Source: Prionace glauca (taxonomy: Eukaryota > Chordata > Chondrichthyes > Carcharhiniformes > Carcharhinidae). From it: a DNA stretch of 64,000 bases. Location of the stretch: NCBI GenBank assembly GCA_037974335.1, contig CM075733.1, positions 21,694,505-21,758,504 on the forward strand, given 5' to 3'. Of this stretch, positions 49,001-58,984 are shown piece after piece. Below the pieces are notes generated by a model. It did no database searches and was not told the origin of the DNA. It saw nothing but the letters and a program-made list of their open reading frames with translations. The position numbers and the translations under genes are program-made. Position 1 is the first letter of the stretch, and each line of letters begins with the position of its first letter.

Positions 49001-52000
49001 AGGATTTCTGCTTCGAATGAAGGTAGAAGTAACATCATGTCTTATTGTATAGATGGTATTAAATGTAATGCCTCACCAGTAAAACACATAATCGATGACT
49101 GATGCTTTAATTTCTAATCTGCCTCACTGGACAGCATTCTTCATGTGCTTTGTTTCCTGGTGTTGAGTGATGTGGAGATGCTGGTGTTGGACTGGGGTAA
49201 ATACAATAAGAAGTCTCACAACACCAGGTTAGAGTCCAACAGGTTTATTTGGTAGCACAAGCTTTTGGAGTCTCAGACTCCTTCAGGTGAGTGAGGAGTT
49301 GTGTTCAAAAACAGGGCATACATCGACACAAACTCAATTTACAAGATAACAGTTGGAATGCGAGTCTTTACAGGTAATCAAGTCTTAAAGGTACAGACAA
49401 TGTGAGTGGAGAGAGGGTTAAATACAAGTTAAAGAGATGTGTATTATCTCCAGCCAGGATAGTTAGTGAGATTTTGCAAGTCCAGGCAAGTTGTAGGGGT
49501 TACAGATAGTGTGACATGAATGCAAGATCCCAGTTGAGGCTGTCCTCATGTGTGCGGGAGTTTGGCTATCAGTTTCTGCTCAGCGATGTTGCATTGTTGT
49601 GTGTCAGGACATGGCAGACTGAGGTACTTTTCCTCAACATCAAACAGACCATTGTCCGCAGAAAACTACCCAGCCTTCAGGAGAACAGCAACACCACACA
49701 ACCCTGCCACAGCAACCTCTGCAAGACATGCCGGATCATCAACATGGATGCCATCATCTCACATGAGAACACCATCCACCAGGTACACGGTACATACTCT
49801 TGATACTCGGCCAAAGAAAGGATGTCCTGAGTCATGGTACACTGGGGAGACCATGCAGACACTACGACAATGGATGAATGAACACTGCTCGACAATCACC
49901 AGGCAAGTCTGTTCTCCTCTTGCCAGGAAATATTTCAGCGGTCATGGGCATTCAGCTTCTGATCTTTGGGTAAGCATCCTCCAAGGTGACCTTCACGACA
50001 CATGACAACACAGAATCGCTGAGTAGAAACTAATAGCCAAGTTCCGCACATGAGGACAGCCTCAACCGGGATCTTGAGTTCATGTCACACTATCTGTAAC
50101 CCCCACGGCTTGCCTGGGCTTGCAAAATCTCACAAACTGTACTGGTTGGAGATAATACACATCTCTTAATTTGTGCTTAACCCTCTCTCCACTCACATTG
50201 TCTGTACTTTTAAAATTTGATTACCTGGAAAGACTCGCATTCCAACCTTTACCTTGTAAATTGAGTTTGTGAATTATTATGCCCTGTTTGTGAACACAAG
50301 TCCTCACTCACCTGAAGAAGGAGCCTGAGACTCTGAAATCTTGTGTTACTAAATAAACCTGTTAGACATTAAGTTATTAAGTGAGAGAACAGAGAATTTC
50401 CTAAGCTTCTTTGAATAGTGTGATGGTTAACATGTGCCTGAAGAAGGGCATTTCTTTAATGTTTCATCCAGAGATTGACAGCGGTTAGAACATAGAACAT
50501 AGAACAGTACAGGCTCTTCGACCCTCAATGTTGTGTTGAGCTTTGTCCGAAACCAAGATCAAGCTGTCCCACTCCCTATCATTCTGGTGTGCTCCATGTG
50601 CCTATCCAATAACCGCTTGAAAGTCCATAAAGTGTCTGACTCCACTATCACAGCAGGCAGACCATTCCACACCCCAACCACTCTCTGAGTGAAGAATCTA
50701 TTTCGGACATCCCTCCTATTCTCCTACTATGAATTTTATAGTTATGCCCCTTAATAATAGCTACATCCACCCGAGAAAATAGTCTCTATCTATCCCCCTC
50801 ATCATCTTATAAACCTCTATTAAGTCGCCTCTCATCCTCTTCCGCTCTAAAGAGAAAAGCCCCAGCTCCCTTAGCCTTTCCTCATAAAACCTACCCTCCA
50901 AACCAGGCAGCATCCTGGTAAATCTCTTCTGCACTCTCTCCAATGCTTCCACATCCTTCTTATAATGAGGAGACCAGGACTGCACACAATACTCCAAATG
51001 TGGTCTCATCAAGGTCTGGTATAGTTGCAGTATAACCCCACAACTTTTAAACTCAACCCCCCCCCCGTTAATAAACACTAACACACGATAAGCCTTTTTC
51101 ATGGCTCTATCCACTTGAGTGGCAATCTTCAGAAATCTGTGGGTATGAACCCCAAAATCTCTCTGTTCCTCCACATTTCTCAGAACCCTCCCATTGACCC
51201 TGTAATCTGCATTCAAGTTTGTCGTACCAAAATGAATCACCTTGCACTAAACAGGGTTAAACTTCATCTGCCACTTTTCAGCCCAGCTCTGCATCCTATC
51301 AATTTCTCTTTGCAGCCTGCAAGAGCCCTCCACCTTAGCCATTACTCCACCAATCTTGGTGTCATCAGTAAATTTACTAACCCAACCTTTAGCCCCCTCC
51401 TCCAAGTCATTGAAAAAAGTCACAAATAGCAGAGGACCCAGCACTGATCCCCGTGGTACACCGCTGATAACTGGTCTCCACTCTGAAAATTTTCCCTCCA
51501 GAACCACCCTCTGTCTTCTATGAGACAGATAGTTACTTATCCAATTGGCCAAATTTCCCCCTATCCCACACCTCCTTACTTTCTTCATGAGCCTACCATG
51601 GGGAACCTTATCAAACGCCTTACTAAAATCCATGTATACAACATCAATTGCTCTACCTTCATCTACTCAGTTACCTCCTCAAAGAATTCAATCAAATTTG
51701 TGAAGCAGGACTTACCCCTCACAAAACCGTGCTGATTCTTCCAGATTAAGCTGCATCTTTCCAAATGGTGATAAATCCTATCTCTCAGGACCCTTTCCAT
51801 TAACTTACCAACCATCAAAGAAAGACTAACTGGCCTATAATTACCAGGGTCATTCCTATTTCCTTTCTTGAACAGAGGAACAACATTCACCACTCTCCAG
51901 TCCTCTGGCACAATCCCCATGATCTTTGAGGACTCAAAGATCAAAGCTAAAGGCTCCGCAATCTCATCCCTTGCCTCCCAAAGTATCCTAGGATATATCC

Positions 52001-55000
52001 CATCTGGCGCAGGGGACTTATCCACCCTCAGGTTTTTCAAAATTAGTAATACATCATCCCTCAGAACATCTACCTCCTCCAGCCTATCAGCCTGTATCAC
52101 ATTCTCATCCTTAAAACATACCCCTCTCCTTAGTGAACACTGAAGAAAAGTATTCATTCAACGCCTCATCTATCTCTTCTGATTCCATACACAAGTTCCC
52201 ACTACTATCCTTGACCAGCCCTAACCTCACCCTGGTTATTCTTTTATTTCTCACATAAGGGTAAAAAGCCTTGGGATTTTCCTTTATCTGACCCGCCAAG
52301 GACTTCTCATGCCCCCTCCTAGCTCTCCTGTCTTTTTTTAAACTCATTCCTAACTATCTTATAATCCTCAAGCGACCCAACTAAACCTTGTTTTTTCATC
52401 CTTACATACGCTTCCTTTTTCCTCTTGACAAGACATTCAACCTCCTTTATAAACATTGGTTCCCTCACTCGGCCATTTCCTCCCTGCCTGACAGGGATAC
52501 GCAGTATTTATTCTTTGGACAAGCTCCACTTTTCATTTGTGCCCATACCTGACAGTTTCTGTTCCCATCTTATGCTCCCTAATTCTTGCCTTACCGCATC
52601 ATAATTAGCCCTGCCCCAATTATAAACCTTGCCCTGCTGTGTGACCCTATCCCTCTCCATTGCAATAATGAAGGACACCAAATTGTGGTCACTATCTCCA
52701 AAGTGCTCTCCCACTTTAACACTTGGCCTGGTTCATTACCCAGTACCAGTTCCCCAGTGAAATGTCAGCCTAGACTGTGCACTACAGCGACCAACTGACC
52801 CAAGCTGACCTCCATAAATTCAAGTCATTTGCATCATTTCATGTAGGGTTTCCTCCGGGTGCTCCCTCCCGGAGGCCAAAAGATGTGCTGGTTAGGTACA
52901 TTGGCCATCTAAGTTCTCCTTCAGTGTACCCGAACAGGTGCCGGAGTGAGGCGACTAGAGGATTTTCACAGTAACTTCATTGCAGTGTGAATGTAAGCCT
53001 ACTTGTGACACTATAAATAGGCTTAAATGTGTGCAAAAGTTAAACAAAATCTCCATTAAAGTTGATACGTTGGTAATGAAATGGTATTATTTCAATGTCA
53101 GTCTATTGGTGGATAATCATATACTGCCTTCTCAATAACTCTTCACAGATGTAAAGGATAACAAAAGTTTTATGTGGGCAATGGTACTAAGACTCATGAT
53201 CTTTACTACGGCAACACTGATTGCGATGGCAGCCTTTATTTTATATTTCAGACTTTATGTAAGTTCTCTTGTTTATTGCATTTTACAAAGCAAGCGTGGT
53301 GTCTGCTGGACTATTAGGTTTCTTCTGGAACCAGTGGGCACTGCCACTGTATGAAATTGAAGCTTTTTCTATTTGTATCACTTTAAGTTCATTTATTAAG
53401 GACAATAACCCAGAATGCCAAACCCCTCCTCCAGACCTTTTGTTGTGTCACTTCTTTCCAATAGATTTTTGTTTGAGTTGGATAAGAATTATGTTCTCCT
53501 GATCCCACAAATGAACTCCCTACTTAAAAAGGGTGTGTGCTCTGGTCCCTGCTCCATGCAGCAAATAACTATCAGTGAAAAGTGCCTCCCATTATAATTC
53601 ATCATACTCAAACATCTTCAGATATGAACTGGATCAATGGGTCATCATAAAAAGAGGTGACCAAATGTTGAGTGCAATCGGTCATCTTAGAATGACTCTG
53701 TTCATTAGAACATTACTTAGAATTTTGAGATTTGCCCTTTTTTGAGATTTGAGGTGATTATTTCACCAGGAAGTGAAAAACACAAAAGGAAGCACCTGAT
53801 GAAGAAAATTGTACCCAGTGGAAGATCAGTGACACATTGATACTCTTTGCTCATTTTTTTGTGAGGTCTCTGTTCCTCCATTCACTAAATTTAATGAAAA
53901 AGTCACATGAATATAATCATTGAATCCTACAGTACAAAAGGAGGCAATTTGGCTTATTGAGTCCACACTGACCACAATCCCACCCAGGCCCTATCCCCAT
54001 AATACCATGCATTTGCCCTTGCTAGTCGCCCTGACACTAAGGGGCAATTTAGCATGGCCAATCCACCTCTTTGGACTGTGGGAGGAAACCAGAGCACCCA
54101 GAGGAAACCCATGCAGACATGGGGAGAATGTGCAAACACCGCACCAACAGTGACCCAAGCCGGGAATCACTAGCCACTGTGCTACTGTGTCACCCCATGA
54201 AGAAACCTACTGCATATTCAACGACTTGTTTGATTATGGCAGCAAACAAAGGTGAGCGTAACCCATTGTTCATATGTGCTTGAGTTACACTCTTTCATTG
54301 CAGAGATTGTCAAAATTTCCAAAAGGAAAAACAACAAATTTGCATTGATATAGCATCTTTCCTGGCCACAGGATAAGCCAAATCGCTTTATTATCAATTA
54401 AGTAATTTGATGTGTACTCACAGTGCAACGTAGGTAATGTGGCAGCCAATTTTCTCACAGCAAGATCCCCTAAACAATCACGAGATAATGGCCAGATATC
54501 TGCTATAGTGATGTTGGCACAGGGAGAAACACTGGCCAAGATGCTGAGAGAAATCTTGCTCCATTCTTTGAACAATGGCGTTGGATATTTTGCACCCAGC
54601 TTTGACAGCAGATGACGTCAAGGTTTAATACTGAATCTGAAAGATGGCACTGTTAGTAGTGCAGCACTCCACTGGTGCTACACTTGATTGTGTGTGCAGG
54701 TCTCTAGAAAGCTCTACAAACATGCCCAATAACCCCTCCGCCACACTGCTGACTGCTCTATCCATGGCATTACGGACAAACCAGCATGGATTAGAGACCC
54801 GCACTCCAGGCAGACTTTGAAGTCCCCTCTGAATACCAGGCCACAGCTGATGTCACAGGCCACATTTTGGAAAGGTTACCTATCCTCAAAGTTAATTAAT
54901 GAACCCATCCTGTGCATTAATATATGTAGCTTCCAGTGCACACAAATGCACCACACAGTGAGCCCCACTGACAATCTTAAATTGGTTGTCAACGTAATTC

Positions 55001-55149
55001 TGAGCACGCCACAACAGTACCACAATCTTCCATTTCTGCAATCTCTCATTCACATATTTATCATTTCTTCTTCCCAGGATACTGATGATGAATTTGAACC
55101 AACTGTACCAGGTAATAAAAGAACAACAGTTACAAGCAAAACTCACTAG
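43005..55149 (+). CDS. NCR3-like: NKp30 (NCR3)-like VJ-C1 immunoglobulin-superfamily receptor, five coding exons
   Basis: Spliced exons 43005-43068, 45377-45742, 48717-49022, 53149-53258 and 55078-55149 join in frame (phases 1, 1, 1, 0) to give 305 residues. Order: signal peptide 1-22, V-set domain 23-143, C1-set domain 145-243, transmembrane segment about 253-279, tail 280-305. Every intron begins GT and ends AG. The V domain shares with human NKp30 the start (L-x-VSQ-x-P, then L-x-G), the D-x-S-x-Y-x-C motif and a J-like end, GNGTHLTVE against GNGTRLVVE. The transmembrane segment has Arg260 near its outer end, as NKp30 does to recruit ITAM adaptors; the tail has no tyrosine. Six N-glycosylation sequons (N26, N93, N136, N211, N222, N228) fit a cell-surface protein. 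Inferred role: activating receptor on lymphoid cells, ligand unknown. Mammalian NKp30 lacks the C1 domain, so this may be an NKp30 ancestor-type gene or a related germline-joined VJ-C1 family (compare Xenopus XMIV). Receptor identity is firm, orthology less so. Confidence 0.85.
43531..43846. mobile_element. Two SINE pieces tail-out in opposite orientation
   Basis: 43531-43600 is a - strand type-1 tail; 43650-43846 is a + strand body with a type-1 tail. Both lie in the receptor intron between signal and V exons. Confidence 0.75.
43847..45376. other. Intron sequence, no further exon seen
   Basis: Rest of the intron before the V exon. No second V-like exon was found. Confidence 0.5.
45377..45742 (+). 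CDS. Receptor coding exon 2: V-set Ig domain with J-like end
   Basis: The exon encodes residues 22-144. Canonical V-set landmarks are Cys48 in strand B, Trp62 in strand C, and D114-x-S-x-Y118-x-C120 in strand F. The last strand carries G135-N-G137-T-x-L-x-V, the diglycine bulge otherwise supplied by a J segment; the usual Phe/Trp before the first Gly is Ile134. Two further cysteines, Cys72 and Cys88, may form a second disulfide. Acceptor tttttttcgctccaag and donor gaag/gtgagt are good; both borders are phase 1. V and J are fused in one exon, so no rearrangement is needed. Closest by motif is NKp30; SIRP- or TCR-like V domains are the alternatives. Confidence 0.9.
46138..46290. repeat. Fragment of a dispersed 'atagcgcc-type' repeat
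   Basis: The wording (atttatagtgcctccttatg, then acacagcaagatcccat) is related to the longer copy at 54335-54685. Confidence 0.4.
46668..46898 (-). other. Unrecognised open frame with a signal-peptide-like start
   Basis: A 76-codon frame in the V-C1 intron, on the other strand. After M-S-V it has a hydrophobic run (NLLIMIILLTKGAA), then a polar part with two cysteines. A donor-like cag/gtgtat occurs within it. No partner exon or family was recognised; it may be chance. Confidence 0.15.
47013..47337 (-). mobile_element. SINE, HE1-like head, type-1 tail
   Basis: Full-length - strand copy in the V-C1 intron. Confidence 0.87.
48012..48275 (+). mobile_element. SINE, HE1-like head, type-2 tail
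   Basis: The head is ggtagcacagtggttagcac, and it ends gtgacttataagtaaac. It lies in the V-C1 intron. Confidence 0.86.
48351..48500. mobile_element. Foldback element with Penelope-type ends
   Basis: Arms of about 55 bases face each other (gaagtctgacaacaccaggt and its complement), followed by the single end segment ending catcatg. Approximate 13-bp flanking repeats (agtaggggtcaca / aatagaggtcaca) suggest a target duplication. Confidence 0.82.
48717..49022 (+). CDS. Receptor coding exon 3: C1-set Ig domain
   Basis: The exon encodes residues 144-246. It has the hallmarks of C1 domains found in TCR, immunoglobulin and MHC chains: Cys166 followed by F-Y-P at 171-173, Trp180 in strand C, and C225-Q-V-N-H229, the classic C-x-V-x-H motif. 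Three N-glycosylation sequons lie at N211, N222 and N228. Acceptor ttattttcag and donor gaag/gtagaa are both phase 1. A C1 domain directly after a VJ domain is the antigen-receptor arrangement and is not present in mammalian NKp30. Confidence 0.9.
49167..50371 (+). mobile_element. Penelope-like retroelement with inverted terminal repeats, internally deleted
   Basis: Terminal repeats at about 49167-49557 and 50044-50371 are inverted copies of each other over some 330 bases. The 486-base interior encodes remnants of the Penelope C-terminal endonuclease: a cysteine-rich C-H-S-N-L-C-K-T-C-R box, then Y-T-G-E-T-M-Q-T-L-R and a M-N-E-H box as in GIY-YIG domains. No RT domain remains. Each terminal repeat holds a hammerhead-like segment (49256-49289 on -, 50309-50345 on +). 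The element is degraded. It lies in the intron between the C1 and transmembrane exons of the receptor gene. Confidence 0.78.
50485..52755 (-). mobile_element. CR1 LINE, subfamily C, 5'-truncated, several frame breaks
   Basis: The - strand runs from the endonuclease G-D-S-D-H-N region (near 52690) through K-S-P-A-P-D-G, F-K-K-G-N, N-Y-R-P-V-S-L, M-D-F-S-K-A-F-D, P-R-G-S-V-L-G-P and F-T-D-D to the C-terminus; the 3' repeat tail (agaacat units) is at 50485. Coding is split into at least five frames. It lies in the receptor intron before the transmembrane exon, opposite to the gene. Confidence 0.87.
52840..53020 (+). mobile_element. SINE fragment, type-2 tail
   Basis: It starts within the body (gggtttcctccgggtgctcc) and ends cttgtgacactataaat. 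It lies about 130 bases before the transmembrane exon. Confidence 0.82.
53149..53258 (+). CDS. Receptor coding exon 4: connecting peptide and transmembrane segment with Arg
   Basis: The exon encodes residues 246-282: a short polar stalk (D-V-K-D-N-K-S), a hydrophobic run at about 253-279, then R-L-Y. Arg260 sits about seven residues into the membrane span in the context VLRLM; human NKp30 has LLLRA at the matching place. Activating immune receptors use such a basic residue to pair with an acidic residue of CD3-zeta, FcR-gamma or DAP-type adaptors. The donor tat/gtaagt is near perfect and switches to phase 0. The stalk has no cysteine for covalent dimerisation. Confidence 0.85.
53915..54198 (-). 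mobile_element. SINE, HE1-like, type-1 tail
   Basis: The - strand copy has a shortened head region. It lies in the last confirmed intron of the receptor gene. Confidence 0.83.
54335..54685. repeat. Dispersed repeat, SINE- or MITE-like, about 350 bases
   Basis: The wording (gatatagcatctttcctgg, then gcagccaattttctcacagc, ending gtgcagcactcc) is a repeat I know to be widespread in fish and shark DNA. The class is unclear. A fragment of it is at 46138. Confidence 0.5.
55078..55149 (+). CDS. Receptor coding exon 5: short cytoplasmic tail and stop
   Basis: A phase-0 acceptor (ttcttcccag) opens an acidic then basic tail of 23 residues (DTDDEFEPTVPG, then NKRTTVTSKTH) ending in TAG. There is no tyrosine, so no ITAM or ITIM; signalling would need an adaptor. 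An internal donor-like site, ccag/gtaata at 55111/55112, could end the exon early and join the phase-1 acceptor at 58819. The read-through form is the simpler model, but the choice between the two tails is open. Confidence 0.6.
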   Translation, partial: DTDDEFEPTVPGNKRTTVTSKTH

Positions 55150-55236
55150 AGCAACAAATACCAGGCTATGGGACCTTGAAGTCCAAAATAGTCCAACTGA
55201 AAAACATGCTTAGAATTCTGCTGTTTCCAACTTAAA

Positions 55237-55242
55237 ATAAAC
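55237..55242 (+). terminator. Candidate polyadenylation signal AATAAA
   Basis: AATAAA lies 88 bases after the stop at 55149, at a plausible place for a short 3' UTR of the receptor transcript. If the alternative last exon at 58819 is used, another signal would be needed. Confidence 0.4.
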
Positions 55243-56045
55243 ATACGTTACAGTGCTCTTGTTAAAGATATAATTTATCTTAATTCCACTGCAAATTTGT
55301 CCACAAATGAAACTGATTGCTTGTGGTCAAAATGGGAACTTTCATTTGTATCATTCACAATCTATTTCCACAATGATTGGACATCAAGAAATGTACGGTC
55401 AGGTATACAGGATACTGCGGGAAATGTCTACACCACATGATAAACATAGGCAGCTGAATAGCGTGACATAATGGGGTCGTTCCTACATTTGAAGCTGAAG
55501 ACTAAGCAACTGTATCACCCCGCTGGAGATGGTTTAGAATGAAAGGCTTGCCTTTATTGAGATCTATTCATAACTTCAACACATTCCAAAATGCTTATAA
55601 TGAAATAGCCAGTAATAATGTATAAGTTGAAATACCATTAAAGGCTGATTAATCCAGGGGAGAAAGTAACTGAGGCTTTCTCCTCAATGTTAGATCTAGA
55701 CCATCTTTACAATTAGGGCAGAATTTAGAAATATTTGGGAAAGTTGAATGCCTGACCCGATTGTTTAAATGAAATGAATCATGTTTTCATGATTTCTTTT
55801 TGGTGTGCGACGTTTTTTAAATTCTTTTTGCCATGTCTATCCTTGCATACGTTTTTGGATTGTAATATAACTACTAATGTTCTGTGAACTGATTCAAAAA
55901 CAACTCAGCAATGTATAAAGATTAAAATGGATTGGAGTTGACATATTTCAGAGTTCTTTGTACAGTTATTCGCACTTAATTAATCGCAGAGAGGGGCAGA
56001 GGGGCCAGTGTGATGGGGAGTTCAAAACCAAGAGTCACAAGTTTA
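55243..56045. other. No gene seen
   Basis: AT-rich sequence downstream of the receptor stop. It could be 3' UTR or, in the alternative model, intron. Confidence 0.45.
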
Positions 56046-56049
56046 AGGT

Positions 56050-56330
56050 ACAGTTAAAGTTTATTTATTTGTCACAAGTAAGGCTTACATTAACACTGCA
56101 ATGAAGTTACTGTGAAAGTCCCCTGATCGCCACAATCTGGGGCCTGTTCAGGTCAATGAACCTAATCAGCACATCTTTAGACTGTGGGAGGAAACCTGAG
56201 CACCTGGGAGAAACCTGCGCAGATACAGGGAGAACATGCAAACTCCACACAGACAGTGGCACAAGCTGGGAATCCAAAACCAGGTCCCTCACACTGTGAG
56301 GCAGCAGTGCTAACCACTGTGCCGTTAAAA
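56050..56330 (-). mobile_element. SINE, HE1-like head, type-2 tail
   Basis: Full-length - strand copy (aagtttatttatttgtcaca at 56058). Confidence 0.86.
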
Positions 56331-56687
56331 TGGTCACTAATAAATCAATTCTTTACTCAGAGTGGCGAGAATGCAGAACTAATGTATTACTTGAGGCAAA
56401 CAATACAGATGAAATTAAGGGGAAGTTAGGTAATTGCATGAGTGAGAAAGAGAAGTATTTGTTAGTGGGTTTAGAGTTTATAGTGGGATTCCTAGAACAT
56501 AAACAACAGTAAACCGGTTAGACCAAATGGTCTGTTTCTGTGCTGTAAATAATATGTGATCTTCATTTTTGAGCAGTCACTCTGTGATTCTGCTACTTTC
56601 CCATTTACATCAGATGACAATGGTTACAAACACTGCAGTCCATCCAAGTTTCCTGGCATCACTTAGTGAAAACAGTGAGGCGTTTAA

Positions 56688-57155
56688 CTTGATTTGATTT
56701 ATTATTGTCACATGTAATGGGATACAGCAAAAAGCATCGTTTCTTGCTTTACAAAGCATATTGCACATAGAGTACATAGGTGAAGAGAGCATGCAGAATG
56801 CAGCGTTACAATCATAGCTGGGGTGTAGAGAAAGATCAGTTTAATATAAGGTAGGTCCCTTCAAAGTTCTGCTGGCAGGAGGGAAGAAGCTGTTCTTGAG
56901 TCGGTTGATACGTGACCTCAGACTTTTGTACCTTTTTCCCAACAGAAGAAAATGGGAGTGTATGTCGGGATGCATGGGTCCTTAACTTTCTGAGGCAGTG
57001 GGAAGTGTAGAGAGAGTCAATAGATGGGACTTGGTTACATTGACAACTCTTCATAATTTCTTTTGGTCTTGGAAAGAGAAGCAGCCATATCAAGCTGTGA
57101 CACATCCAGAAAAGATGCTTTCTGTGGTGCATGTGCAAATGTTCAAATTCTTGTC
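56688..57155 (-). mobile_element. Rex1/L2-like LINE 3' fragment
   Basis: It starts with the gatttgatttatt repeat. The - strand coding remnant has I-D-S-L-Y-T-S-H-C-L. A sister fragment follows at 57498. Confidence 0.75.
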
Positions 57156-57497
57156 AGAGTGGAGGGGCTCCCAGTGAACGACTTGAAGCTTCTAGCTCCA
57201 TCCCTTCATCATCAGAGAAAACAGCTCACTGTCATTGCCAGCTAGCTGGGTTACTATTCACTTCCTATGTTTTCTTGCAAATATTGTTCTGTTCAATTTA
57301 AGGAAAATTATATCAAATAAAAGCACATGCCTGCTTATTTTGAAAGCTTGTGCTTGGTCTTTATTTCAATATTAGCAGTGAAAAGCCCATGTGAAATAAG
57401 GCATTGACTTTGTATAACTGCAATTGCTGGCTGAAATTCAGTGCATTCCAGCCATGGCTTTTATGTTTGTGTAATGCAGATCAGAATACATGTTATA

Positions 57498-58650
57498 TTT
57501 GATCTGATTTGATTTATTGCCATATGTATTGACATCCAGTGAAAAGTATTGTTTCTTGCACACTACAAGACAAAGCATACTGTTCATAGAAAAGGGAATG
57601 AGAGCGTGCAGAATGTAGTGTTACAGTCATAGCTAGAGTTTAGAGAAAGATCAACTTAATGCAAGGTAGGTCCATTCAAAAGTCTGACAGCAGCAGGGAA
57701 GAAGCTGTTCTTGAGTCAGTTGGTATGTGACCTCAAACTTTTGTATCTTCTTCCTGATGGAAGAAGGTGGAAGAGAAAATGTCCGGGGTGTGTGGGAGTC
57801 CTGAATTATGCTGGCTGCTTTGCTGAGGCAGTGGGAAGTGTAGACAGAGTCAATGGATGGGAGGCTGGTTTGCCTGATGAATTGAGCTACATTCACGACC
57901 TTTTGTAGTTTCTTGCAGTCTTAGGCAGAGCAGGAGCCATACCAAGCTTTGATACAACCAGAAAGAATGCTTTCTATGGTGCATCTGTAAATGTTGATGC
58001 TAGTTGTAGCTGACATGCCAAATTTCCTTAGTCTCCAGAGAACATAAAGGTGTTGGTGGGCTTTCTTAACTATAGTGTTGGTATGAGGGGACCAGGACAG
58101 ATTGTTGGTGATCTGGACACCTAAAAACTTAAAGCTCTCTACTTTGTGCCTGTTGATGTAGACAGGGGCATGTTCTCCTTTACGCTTCCTGAAGTCAATG
58201 AAAATATCTTCAGTTTGTTGGCATTGAGGGAGAGATTATTGTTGCCACATGAGTTCACCAGATTCTCTATCTCATTCCTGTACTCTGTCTGATCTTCGTT
58301 TGAGATCTAACCCATTACTGTGGTGTTGTCAGCAATTGAAAATCGAGTTGGAGGGGAATTTGGCCGCACAGTCATAGGCATATAGTAGGGGACTGGGGAC
58401 ATAGCCTTGTGGGGCGCTGGTGTTGGGGGTGATTGTGGAGGAGATGTTGTTGCCTATCCTTACTGATTATGGTTTGTGATTAGGAAGTTCAGGATCTCAT
58501 CGCAGAGGGAGAAGGCAAGGCCCGAGCCGTGGAGTTGAGAGGAGTTTAGTGGGAATAATGGTGTTGAAGGCTGAGCTATAGTCAATACATAGGAGTCTGA
58601 CATAGGTGTTCTTGTTATTTAGGTGTTCCAGGATTGTGTGTTTCAAATTA
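57498..58650 (-). mobile_element. Rex1/L2-like LINE fragment, longest copy in the window
   Basis: About 1.15 kb on the - strand, from the P-Q-G-like box (ggggcgctggtgttgggggt side) and D-D box region down to the terminal repeat at 57498. Coding traces include N-V-A-Q-F-I-R-Q-T-S-L-P-S. Frame breaks are many. Confidence 0.78.
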
Positions 58651-58818
58651 TGTTTCAAATGTGGCTTCATAATACTGACAGAGAGTTTGAATGAACATCC
58701 CGCGAATCACCAGGTTCCACTCTAGATCTTAAAATGTTTCATCCACATTTCACAAAGCTGAACATGCGACATCTGATTATATAACATTGGGTCACGTGAA
58801 ATCTTTTATGATTCCTAG

Positions 58819-58880
58819 GTACTGTGACTATGCAAACTGAGCCACAGGCCCGGAGCAAAAGATTAGCCGGTCTCAGCTAG
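58819..58880 (+). CDS. Possible alternative last exon of the receptor gene
   Basis: An acceptor (gattcctag) precedes 62 bases that, entered in phase 1 from the donor at 55112, encode T-V-T-M-Q-T-E-P-Q-A-R-S-K-R-L-A-G-L-S after a shared Gly, then TAG. The sequence is not part of a recognised repeat; it lies between a LINE fragment ending near 58650 and a SINE starting near 58985. Support is frame agreement and splice motifs only, and the pyrimidine tract is weak. It could be chance. Confidence 0.25.
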
Positions 58881-58984
58881 AATGGTGGTAGTTTTTACAA
58901 ACTTGAGGCACAAGAGAAACTGCTATGTTCATCTTATTTTTTCAAGGTACATGGGCATCATTGGCTAGGCCAGCATTTATTGAG

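Noticed and set aside
49516-50005. Frames of 95 and 151 codons read as a possible new exon of the receptor gene
   Set aside because: They lie between the inverted repeats of the Penelope-like element and match its endonuclease region.
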